Below the pieces are notes generated by a model that was not told the DNA's origin, searched no databases, and was given only the letters and a program-made list of their open reading frames with translations. A stretch of 23,484 nucleotides of DNA from B2-G16 sp964528085 (GTDB lineage Bacteria; Bipolaricaulota; Bipolaricaulia; UBA7950; UBA9294), in assembly GCA_964528085.1 (NCBI GenBank), contig CAZGRE010000021.1:1-23484 (forward strand), read 5' to 3'. Position numbers and translations under genes: made by a program. Positions 7,321-14,090 of the stretch are shown here, piece after piece; within the stretch, counting starts at the first letter, position 1; each line of letters starts with the position of its first letter.

Positions 7321-8967
7321 TCACGGCCCGATGAACCGGACGACGTCGCCGATCGCAGGGGTGAATTCCCCGATCTTGACGGCGTACGAGACGTTATCGC
7401 GCACTTCGACGATCAGGATCTCCCCTTGGACACCGACGGCGTCGTAGCTGATGATGGAGAGCGTCTCCGGATCGACTATCAGGTTCTCGGTCTCGATCAC
7501 TTCGAACCGATCGCCCGGGGCGACCCCGGCCGAGGCCCCGATGTTGATCGCGATCCGCCCGTCGGGGAGGATCCCGGCGATCTGGCCGTCACGATGCTCT
7601 GTGGTCATGGCCGGTGAGAGCGCTGCTTCAACCCTTTTCGGCCTGATCCCGGCCTCCTCGATCCCTGAGATCAGCTCTGTGGCGAGCCGATCGACGGCCT
7701 GCTCCACCGCTGCACCGACCACCGTCTCCTCGAACGGCTCGCACCCGACCGTTATATCTTCGAGGAGATCTATGGAGATCCCCCCATTAGGCCGGATCTG
7801 GAACGATCTCGATGCGACGTACGAGGCCCCATCCCATAGCTTCGCCACGTATACAGCGGGGGGGACCTGGCTTGAGGCTGAGTCCTTCTGGTCCCAGAAC
7901 CACCTTCCGCACGAGTCGGCCTCGATGTACTCCCAGCCGAGCCATCTGACGAACGCCCCGGTCGAGGAGTGGATCTCGAGGCTGTACCAGCCGTCGGGTC
8001 CGGGGTTCCGGTACCCGATCGATACCGCCTCGCCTATGCTGTACCAAGGCCGGTCGGTCCTCAGCCCCCCCCAGCATGGGGTCGAGGAGGTGACGAGCGA
8101 GAGGAGGTCCCCGATATCGATCGAGAAACCGCTCGTCCCTTCGTCGTGTCCCTCAGCGGAGACGGTGAAGAGCGGCTCCCCGCCATCGACCGCGATCGGT
8201 GTAGCGGAAAGCGTGACGTCGGCGGATAAGCTGGAAAAGCGAAGGAAACCGATGCTGAGCGATGCCTGTTTAAAGTCGATATCATCGATCACCCCGGTTA
8301 TGACGATCTCCGCCCCGAGGAGGGAGGCCGCCTCTGCGATCCCTTCCGGCGAGAGGGGGTTGAGGCCGCGCTCTTGCATTATCCCCTCCAACTCGCTCCG
8401 CGGTAAGACGCGTGCTCCCCTCTCTGCCAACCGATCGGCGATCTGATCGGCCACCCCTTCTCCGACGTTCAGGAACCCCGACCTAGAGCGGTCCTCGAAC
8501 CGGGCGATTGCGATCCTCAGCCCCCCTATCCCCTCCGAAAGCCACGGTTGAGAGGGGATGAATACGGTGATCGATCCCGTGTTGTTCGTCTCGTCCCGTT
8601 CGAGAATCCGCTGATACGGCCGGTCGACCTCGACCGAGATCGTATGCGTCCCATCCTCGGCGATCCACGCCGTGGAGACGGTCTCCGTCTCACCCGGACG
8701 GAGCCCGGCGATCAGGCTCGTGTTCACCTCTTCACCGTCGACGGTGAACCTGACGAAGATCTCTCCCTCAGCCTCACTTTCCCCAGCGTTTCCGATCTCG
8801 GCCGTTATGGAGACGACCGAACCCGGGCTCGGCGATTCCGGCCGGATGTCGATCCGCATGACGACGAGATCGGGGAGCCCGTTCGCCTCCCCCACCAGGA
8901 CGGGGGATAGGAGGAGAGCGAGGATCGTTATGATCCCTATATTCTTAATCAGCCTCTTAGCCATCAT
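7321..8967 (-). CDS. Exported CARDB / CsgG-like / FlgT_C-like protein
   Basis: Predicted exported protein of 548 aa; no named orthologue. From the ATG at 8967: a signal peptide (residues 1-30: KRLIKN then IGIITILALLLSPVLVG, no lipobox Cys); a CARDB-type beta-sandwich (about 32-135: PDLVV..IDIRPESPSPGSVVSITAEIGNAG and the terminal ERDETNNTGS); and a CsgG-like domain (about 148-265: LRIAIARFEDRS, VADQIADRLAERGARVLPRSELEGIM, AASLLGAEIVITGVI). A Cys-containing Ig-like segment follows (about 300-395), then a C-terminal FlgT_C-like domain (about 445-548: DGRIAINIGASAGVAPGDRFEV). Domain names are from recalled patterns. The frame also opens at a GTG at 9033 that overlaps polA by 11 nt and has a GGAAGGG upstream; I prefer 8967 because it gives a normal signal peptide. 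A G8 run near 8067 keeps a sensible frame on both sides. Confidence 0.8.
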   Translation of the reverse strand: MMAKRLIKNIGIITILALLLSPVLVGEANGLPDLVVMRIDIRPESPSPGSVVSITAEIGNAGESEAEGEIFVRFTVDGEEVNTSLIAGLRPGETETVSTAWIAEDGTHTISVEVDRPYQRILERDETNNTGSITVFIPSQPWLSEGIGGLRIAIARFEDRSRSGFLNVGEGVADQIADRLAERGARVLPRSELEGIMQERGLNPLSPEGIAEAASLLGAEIVITGVIDDIDFKQASLSIGFLRFSSLSADVTLSATPIAVDGGEPLFTVSAEGHDEGTSGFSIDIGDLLSLVTSSTPCWGGLRTDRPWYSIGEAVSIGYRNPGPDGWYSLEIHSSTGAFVRWLGWEYIEADSCGRWFWDQKDSASSQVPPAVYVAKLWDGASYVASRSFQIRPNGGISIDLLEDITVGCEPFEETVVGAAVEQAVDRLATELISGIEEAGIRPKRVEAALSPAMTTEHRDGQIAGILPDGRIAINIGASAGVAPGDRFEVIETENLIVDPETLSIISYDAVGVQGEILIVEVRDNVSYAVKIGEFTPAIGDVVRFIGP

Positions 8968-9022
8968 TAAAAAGTTACACCCGAGGTTTGTGGAAGTTCC
9001 CCGCTTGGCCCTACTCCTTTTC

Positions 9023-11752
9023 TCATATCTCACCCCAGTCCCTTCCGATCGTGATCTTCACCTCGAGCGGGAGGCGGAGGGCGAGGACGTTCTCCATCTC
9101 GTCCTTTATCGTCGCTGCTGCTTCTTCGCAGGCTTCCTCTTCGATCTCGAAGATCAGCTCATCGTGGATCTGAAGGAGCATCTTAGCGGGGAGCTCCCCC
9201 CCTTCGATCAGCCGGTCTATCCTGATCATGGCGAGCTTGATCAGGTCGGCCGCGCTCCCCTGGATCGGGGTGTTTACGGCGTTCCGCTTGTCGAAGTTTC
9301 GCTGAGGGACGTTACGTGAGGTCAGATTGACGAGGGGTCGACGGCGGCCGAGGAGGGTCTCCGCGTACCCGCGTTCGGTGGCGAGCTTCACCAAGCGATC
9401 GATGTATTCCCTTGTCTTCGGGTAGGCGTCGAAGAACCGGTCTATGTACTCCTTCGCCTCTGCTTGGGTGATCCCGAGGTCGCGGGCGAGCCCGTACGGG
9501 CTGATCCCGTAGATGATGCCGAAGTTGATCCGCTTCGCCGCGTTTCTCTGTCGCTCGTCGACCATCTCCTTCGCGATTCCGAACATGTGGCTCGCCGTCA
9601 GGCGGTGGAGGTCCTCACCGCTCTCGAACGCCGCGATCAGCCGGTCGTCCTCGGAGAGATGGGCGAGGATGCGAAGCTCGATCTGGGAGTAGTCGGCCGA
9701 TACGAGGAGCGAGCCTTCCGGTGCGACGAACGCCCGGCGGATCCTCACGCCGGCCTCGGTCCTGACCGGGATGTTTTGGAGGTTCGGCTCGGAGGAGGAG
9801 AGCCGGCCGGTCGCCGTCGACGTCTGGTGGAACGTCGTATGGATCCGACCGGTGGTCGGATTCACCGCCTTCGGGAGCTGGTCGATGTAGGTGGTGAGGA
9901 GCTTCTTCAGCTCCCGATACGCTATCAGCTTCCCTGGGAGGGGATGGTGAACGGCGAGCTCGGCGAGGACGCGTGCGCTCGTCGACGGGCCGGTCTTCGT
10001 CCGTTCGATCACCGGGAGGCCGAGGCGGTCGAACAGGATCTCGGCTACCTGCTTCGGTGAGCTCGGGTTGAACGGCTCTCCCGCCATATCCAACAGATCG
10101 GCCTCGATTATCTCAAGCTCCTTGTGGAGCTCTTCCCCCTGCTTTGCTAGGACCCGCGTATCCACGAGGATCCCGTTTCGCTCCATCCGGGCGAGGACGC
10201 TGACGAGCGGGATCTCCACCCGTTCGAACAGATCGATCGCGTTCGCTTCACGAAGGGCGCGGGTGAGGGGATCGCGGAGGCGGTGGACGATCTCCGCGTC
10301 TTCCGCGGCGTACCCGGTCGCCTTCTCGATCGATACCGAGGAGAATGGCGTATCCTTCCCCGCCACCTCCGCATAGGTTGTGACTTTCTCCCCGAGGTAT
10401 AAAGCCGCGATCTGCGCCAGGTTGTGCCTCCGCTGCTCGGGATGGACGAGGTGGGAGGCGATCATCGAATCGAACGCGATACCGCGCGGCTTCAGGCCGT
10501 AGCGCATCAGGATGACCAGGTCGTACTTGATGTTCTGCCCGAGGATGCGATGGGCCTCGTCCTCGATGAACGGCCGGAGCCGCTCGATGACCCGTGAGAG
10601 GGGGAGCTGCTCCGGTGCGGTGAGGGCATCATGCCCGACAGGGATGTAATAGCCGAGATACGGCCGGGGGGAGATGGCGATCCCGACGATCTCTGCCGTC
10701 ATCGGGTCGAGCCCGCTCGTCTCGAGGTCGATGGCGAACGAATCGGTTGTTGAGAGCTCGTCGCAGAGCACATCGAGCTCCTTCTCGGTCAGGACGACCC
10801 GGTATTCGGCCTTTTTCCCTTCCGCCTGCGGTCGGGGATCCGCGAGGGATAGCTCTGAGAGAGCGCTTTCAAACTCGACTTCGTTGAAGAAGGATCTCAG
10901 CCCCTCTCGATCGATCCCGCGGAGCCGGCAGAGCTTTAGTGGGTCGCCGATCGGGATGTCGGTCTTCAATCTGATCAGCCTTCGGGCGCGGAGGGCGTCG
11001 TCACCGTAGGCCTTCAGGTTCTGGCGGATCCTCTCGTTCGAGACGCTATCCACCCGATCGAGGATCCCATCCAACGATCCGAACTCCTCAAGGAGCCGGA
11101 GGGCGGTCTTCTCTCCGACTGAGGGGATCCCGGGGATGTTGTCTGACGCGTCTCCGACGAGCGCGAGGAGGTCGACGATCCGGCCCGGTTCCACCCCGTA
11201 CTTCTCCTTCACCCCCTCAGGATCGATCAGCTGTTCGCTTATCCTCTCCCCACGGCCGGTCGGCCGAATCAGGCTGATCCGCTCGTCGACGAGCTGCGCG
11301 AGATCCTTGTCCGAGGTGACGATCAGACAGTCGATCCCTCTCTCCGCGGCGCGGCGGGCGATCGAAGCGATCAGGTCGTCGGCCTCCACCCCTTCTTCGG
11401 CCAAGACCGGGATCCCGAGGGCGGTGAGGAGGCGTTCGATCAAGGGGAGCTGGGATGCGAGGTCCTCGGGGATCGGCTTTCGCGTCGCCTTGTAATCCGG
11501 ATAGATCTCGTGGCGGAAGGTGACCCCGCCGGCGTCGAACACCACGGCGCAGTACGCCGAGGGGTGTTCCCGCAGGGTCTTGAGGAGCGCGCGCCAGAAC
11601 CCGAACAGGGCGTTCACCGGCTCGCCGGAACGGGTCGTCAGTCCGCGGATCGCGTAATAGGAGCGGTAGGCGAGCGAGTGCCCATCGAACAGGAGGAGAC
11701 GCCCCTCGTTGAGCGGTTCCGGCAGGCCGAGGATCTCCTCATAGGTAGGCAT
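9023..11752 (-). CDS. polA: DNA polymerase I, with 5' nuclease and proofreading domains
   Basis: Repair and Okazaki-fragment-processing polymerase, 909 aa. The 5'-nuclease domain (about 17-300) has LLLFDGHSLAYRSYYA, VVFDAGGVTFRHEIYPDYKATR, EGVEADDLIAS, VTSDKDLAQLV and GDASDNIPGIPSVGEKTA. The 3'-5' exonuclease keeps its acidic residues: D342/E344 (IDLETSGLD), D411 (GQNIKYD) and D485 (YAAED), so proofreading should be active. The polymerase has motif A with D687 (SADYSQIELR), the O-helix R736, K740, F744, Y748 (RNAAKRINFGIIYG) and motif C H863-D864-E865. The start at 11752, not the frame's first start at 11812, is set by GGGGAGGAA five nt upstream and the normal N-terminus. It overlaps the ruvC end by 14 nt. 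Confidence 0.97.
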   Translation of the reverse strand: MPTYEEILGLPEPLNEGRLLLFDGHSLAYRSYYAIRGLTTRSGEPVNALFGFWRALLKTLREHPSAYCAVVFDAGGVTFRHEIYPDYKATRKPIPEDLASQLPLIERLLTALGIPVLAEEGVEADDLIASIARRAAERGIDCLIVTSDKDLAQLVDERISLIRPTGRGERISEQLIDPEGVKEKYGVEPGRIVDLLALVGDASDNIPGIPSVGEKTALRLLEEFGSLDGILDRVDSVSNERIRQNLKAYGDDALRARRLIRLKTDIPIGDPLKLCRLRGIDREGLRSFFNEVEFESALSELSLADPRPQAEGKKAEYRVVLTEKELDVLCDELSTTDSFAIDLETSGLDPMTAEIVGIAISPRPYLGYYIPVGHDALTAPEQLPLSRVIERLRPFIEDEAHRILGQNIKYDLVILMRYGLKPRGIAFDSMIASHLVHPEQRRHNLAQIAALYLGEKVTTYAEVAGKDTPFSSVSIEKATGYAAEDAEIVHRLRDPLTRALREANAIDLFERVEIPLVSVLARMERNGILVDTRVLAKQGEELHKELEIIEADLLDMAGEPFNPSSPKQVAEILFDRLGLPVIERTKTGPSTSARVLAELAVHHPLPGKLIAYRELKKLLTTYIDQLPKAVNPTTGRIHTTFHQTSTATGRLSSSEPNLQNIPVRTEAGVRIRRAFVAPEGSLLVSADYSQIELRILAHLSEDDRLIAAFESGEDLHRLTASHMFGIAKEMVDERQRNAAKRINFGIIYGISPYGLARDLGITQAEAKEYIDRFFDAYPKTREYIDRLVKLATERGYAETLLGRRRPLVNLTSRNVPQRNFDKRNAVNTPIQGSAADLIKLAMIRIDRLIEGGELPAKMLLQIHDELIFEIEEEACEEAAATIKDEMENVLALRLPLEVKITIGRDWGEI

Positions 11753-12245
11753 TGTCGTTCCTCCCCGGGCCAGCCACGTCGATGATGTAGCAGAGGGCGA
11801 GGGCCAGCCCATCGGCCACGTCGTCCGGCTTCGGGGTTTCGGAGAGGTGGAGGAGCCGCTTAACCATAGCCTGCACCTGCGATTTGGTTGCCTTCCCGTA
11901 TCCGGTGATCCTCTTTTTCACCTGGAGGGGCGTGTAACCGCGGACAGGGAGATCCGCGGCGGCCATCAGGAGGGCGCCGCGCGCCTCCGCCGTCCGCATC
12001 GCCGTCTTCGCGTTCGTGGCGAGGTATACCTCTTCGATCGCCACCCCGTCCGGCCGATATTCCCTGATCAGGGCCCGCGCTTCCCGGTAAATCTCCTGGA
12101 GCCGTTCCGCGCGCGGCCGCTCCTTCTCCGTCTCGATCACCCCGCCGGCGATTACCTCCCAGCCATCGGCCGTCATCCGGACGACGCCGTACCCGGTCGT
12201 GGCGAGTCCGGGGTCGAACCCGATTGTAACCGTTGGCTTGTTCAT
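11739..12245 (-). CDS. ruvC: Holliday junction resolvase RuvC
   Basis: Endonuclease that resolves Holliday junctions with RuvAB. It is 168 aa (E. coli 173). All four catalytic acids are visible: D11 (TIGFDPGLATTGYGVV), E71 (GVAIEEVYLATNAKTAMRTAEARG), and D142 and D145 (PKPDDVADGLALALCY). The K-rich VKKRITGYGKATKSQVQAMV stretch is the usual DNA-contact region. The ATG at 12245 overlaps the upstream DUF177 gene's TGA (ATGA). There is no clear Shine-Dalgarno, so translational coupling is likely. The frame extends upstream to 12620, but only the 12245 start gives the family N-terminus. ruvA and ruvB are not here; pairing with polA rather than ruvAB is not the common arrangement. Confidence 0.95.
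   Translation of the reverse strand: MNKPTVTIGFDPGLATTGYGVVRMTADGWEVIAGGVIETEKERPRAERLQEIYREARALIREYRPDGVAIEEVYLATNAKTAMRTAEARGALLMAAADLPVRGYTPLQVKKRITGYGKATKSQVQAMVKRLLHLSETPKPDDVADGLALALCYIIDVAGPGRNDNAYL
11758..11766 (-). promoter_or_regulatory. Ribosome binding site fixing the polA start
   Basis: GGGGAGGAA on the reverse strand, 5 nt (CGACA) before the ATG at 11752 and lying inside the ruvC coding region. It rules out the longer frame opening at 11812. Confidence 0.8.
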
Positions 12246-12694
12246 CGGAGTAGATCCCGGAGGGTCCGGCGTTCCTCCTCCGGGGGATGACAGGTATGGT
12301 TCTGGTCCTCGTTCAGATCGGCACCACATATCGGGCACAATCCGCGGCAATCCTTCCGGCAGAGGACGTTCGGATCGTGCGCCGACAGGACGAGGCGGAG
12401 GAGGTCGTCTGAGAGATCGACCTCCTCCGCTCCGAGCGGGATCCTGACCTCGAATACCTCGAAGCGCTCGATCGATTGGGTGACCGGCTTCAGGCAGCGC
12501 CGGCACGGCTCCGTCACCCGTCCCCCGACCGTCCCCTCCACGTAGAGGACCCCGAGCTGGACGAACCCTTCGCCGTCGAGCGTCATCCGATCGACCGTCC
12601 GGATCCCTCCGTCGCTCCACGAGCCCTCCAACACGAGATGGATCGGGAGCCGCTGACCCGGATGATCGATGAACTCACCGATATCAAACGGCAT
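12242..12694 (-). CDS. DUF177/YceD family zinc-ribbon-like protein
   Basis: A 150-aa member of the YceD/DUF177 family, linked in other bacteria to 23S rRNA accumulation and usually encoded next to rpmF (ribosomal protein L32). The evidence is the C-terminal signature LCRKDCRGLCPICGADLN (C112, C116, C120, C123), the earlier EPCRRCLKPV pair (C64, C67) and the acidic DLSDDLLRLVL segment between them. The start overlaps the folP end by 11 nt and has only a short GGGAAG immediately upstream. Unusually, rpmF does not follow: the stop overlaps the ruvC start, so the classic yceD-rpmF pair is broken here. The family call is good; the molecular role is inferred from homologues. Confidence 0.85.
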   Translation of the reverse strand: MPFDIGEFIDHPGQRLPIHLVLEGSWSDGGIRTVDRMTLDGEGFVQLGVLYVEGTVGGRVTEPCRRCLKPVTQSIERFEVFEVRIPLGAEEVDLSDDLLRLVLSAHDPNVLCRKDCRGLCPICGADLNEDQNHTCHPPEEERRTLRDLLR

Positions 12695-13517
12695 CTTCCC
12701 GGAGGCGGAACGCGACGTCCGCCGTCCTCCTTCCCTCCTTTGCGTCGTGGACGCGGATGATGTCCGCTCCCCTCATTATGGCGATCGCGTTCACCGCTAT
12801 CGTCCCCTCGAGCCGCTCCTCCGTCGGGAGGTCGAGGATCTCGCCGAGGAACGACTTGCGCGATGCACCGATCAGGATCGGTGCCCCAAGATCGGTCAAC
12901 CGGTGAAGCCCGCGGAGGATGGCGATGTTGTGCGAGAGGAGCTTCCCGAACCCGATCCCCGGATCGATCACGATCCGATCCCGAGGGATTCCCGAGGCTT
13001 CCGCGTACTTTATCCGCTCGGCGAGGAAGGAACGGATCTCCCCGAGGACGTCCGTATATGACGGCGAGCGCTGCATTGTCGCTGGGGTACCGAGCATGTG
13101 CATCAATACGACCATCGCCTTCCTCTCTGACACGACCCTCGCCATTTCTGGATCGGACCTGAGGGCGCTTATGTCGTTCACCATCGTCGCCCCGGCGGCT
13201 ATCGCCTCGGCCGCCACCTTCGCCTTCGTCGTATCGACCGAGATCAACACGTCGCTCCGTCTCCTCAGCCCCTCGATCACCGGTATCACCCGGTCGAACT
13301 CCTCCTGGGGCGGGATCGGCTCCGCCCCCGGCCGGCTCGACTCGCCGCCGACGTCGATGATGTCCGCTCCCTCCGTTTCCATCTCCAGCCCGCGTTTCAC
13401 CGCCGCCGTCGGAAGGGCATACCTCCCCCCGTCGTAGAAGGAGTCGGGCGTGACGTTCAATATCCCCATCACCAACACGCGATCGCGCCTTTCGTGCCAT
13501 TCAGCGAATCGATCCAT
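12684..13517 (-). CDS. folP: Dihydropteroate synthase
   Basis: Condenses p-aminobenzoate with hydroxymethyl-dihydropterin pyrophosphate in folate synthesis. It is 277 aa, a typical length. TIM-barrel motifs in order: VMGILNVTPDSFYDGG (16-31), IIDVGGESSRPGAEPI (53-68), ISVDTTKAKVA (92-102), MVNDISA (112-118), IVIDPGIGFGK (182-192), ILIGASRKSFLG (214-225) and the terminal IIRVHDAKE. The GESSRPG and GASRKS loops are the pterin and sulfonamide-binding parts. The frame is open back to 14003 but the ATG at 13517 is the first start that fits. Directly upstream is a TGGTATACT promoter element, predicting transcription from about the A of that ATG, with no Shine-Dalgarno. It heads the run down to glmM. 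Confidence 0.96.
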   Translation of the reverse strand: MDRFAEWHERRDRVLVMGILNVTPDSFYDGGRYALPTAAVKRGLEMETEGADIIDVGGESSRPGAEPIPPQEEFDRVIPVIEGLRRRSDVLISVDTTKAKVAAEAIAAGATMVNDISALRSDPEMARVVSERKAMVVLMHMLGTPATMQRSPSYTDVLGEIRSFLAERIKYAEASGIPRDRIVIDPGIGFGKLLSHNIAILRGLHRLTDLGAPILIGASRKSFLGEILDLPTEERLEGTIAVNAIAIMRGADIIRVHDAKEGRRTADVAFRLREDAV

Positions 13518-13523
13518 GACATG

Positions 13524-13532
13524 AGTATACCA
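13524..13532 (-). promoter_or_regulatory. Extended -10 promoter of folP, probably leaderless
   Basis: TGGTATACT on the reverse strand (TG-n-TATACT). The expected start, about 7 nt after the -10, is position 13517, the A of the folP ATG. No good -35 is seen at 16-18 bp (TCTACC at 17), as is common for extended -10 promoters. Confidence 0.55.
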
Positions 13533-13556
13533 TGCGCTTTGGTGTAGGTAGAATCG

Positions 13557-13589
13557 GCGTTTGACGCGCTTGCTTTCGAACCCTACAAT
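13557..13589 (+). promoter_or_regulatory. Promoter of the rplI run with a palindromic -35 element
   Basis: TTGACG (13561-13566), 17 bp, TACAAT (13584-13589). The -35 is embedded in GCGTTTGACGC (13557-13567), an inverted repeat GCGT-TTG-ACGC also found at the ftsH promoter. The predicted start near 13596 gives a leader of about 15 nt. Confidence 0.65.
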
Positions 13590-13610
13590 TCGAATGAATA
13601 CGAGATTGGG

Positions 13611-14084
13611 GTGATTGCAATCACAAAGGTATTGCTGACGACTACGGTGGAAAACCTCGGCTACGTCGGTGAAGTGGTCGAAGTGGCCGACGGATATGCG
13701 CGCAACTACCTCTACCCGCGCGGGCTGGCCGTTGAGCCGACCGAGCATAACATCGCCCGGTTTGCCGAGGAGAGGAAGGCGCATGAGGCCGAGCTGATGG
13801 AGAGGGAACAGCGGGCGCGCCATATCCGCGATCGCCTTGCCGATCAGACGCTCGTCTTCGTCAGGAAGGCGCATGACGATGATCGACTCTACGGTTCGGT
13901 CCGGGCGGAGGAGATCGCAGCGAAGATCGAGGAGCTGATCGGAGAGGGGATCGAGCCGGGGAAGGTTCGGTTGGAGCGGCCGATCGAGACCCTCGGCCCG
14001 CATTCGGTGACGATCAACCTCTACAAGGACATTACTGTCGACGTTCGGGTCCGTGTCGATGAGGAGGGGGCGAAGGAGGAGTAA
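13611..14084 (+). CDS. rplI: 50S ribosomal protein L9
   Basis: Large-subunit protein L9, binding 23S rRNA near the L1 stalk. It is 157 aa (usual 148-150; the extra residues are an acidic C-terminus, VDEEGAKEE). The N-terminal domain shows KVLLTTTVENLGYVGEVVEVADGYARNYLYPRGLA, matching the L9 signature. A charged connecting helix (about 50-78, EERKAHEAELMEREQRARHIRDRL) is followed by the C-terminal domain with LYGSVRAEEIA and IETLGPHSVTINLYKDITVDVRV. The start is a GTG at 13611 with a weak TTGGGG upstream. Divergent from folP. It is outside the usual rpsF-ssb-rpsR-rplI-dnaB neighbourhood and leads instead into two envelope genes. Confidence 0.95.
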   Translation: MIAITKVLLTTTVENLGYVGEVVEVADGYARNYLYPRGLAVEPTEHNIARFAEERKAHEAELMEREQRARHIRDRLADQTLVFVRKAHDDDRLYGSVRAEEIAAKIEELIGEGIEPGKVRLERPIETLGPHSVTINLYKDITVDVRVRVDEEGAKEE

Positions 14085-14090
14085 CCCGCG

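Noticed and set aside
8066..8074. Second possible frameshift at a C8/G8 run in the CARDB/CsgG-like gene
   Set aside because: The protein reads sensibly on both sides (SSTPCWGGLRTDRPWYSIGEAV) in one frame.
13518..14003. Upstream extension of the folP frame
   Set aside because: It would cross the divergent promoters and run antisense to rplI; the FolP family starts close to the ATG at 13517.
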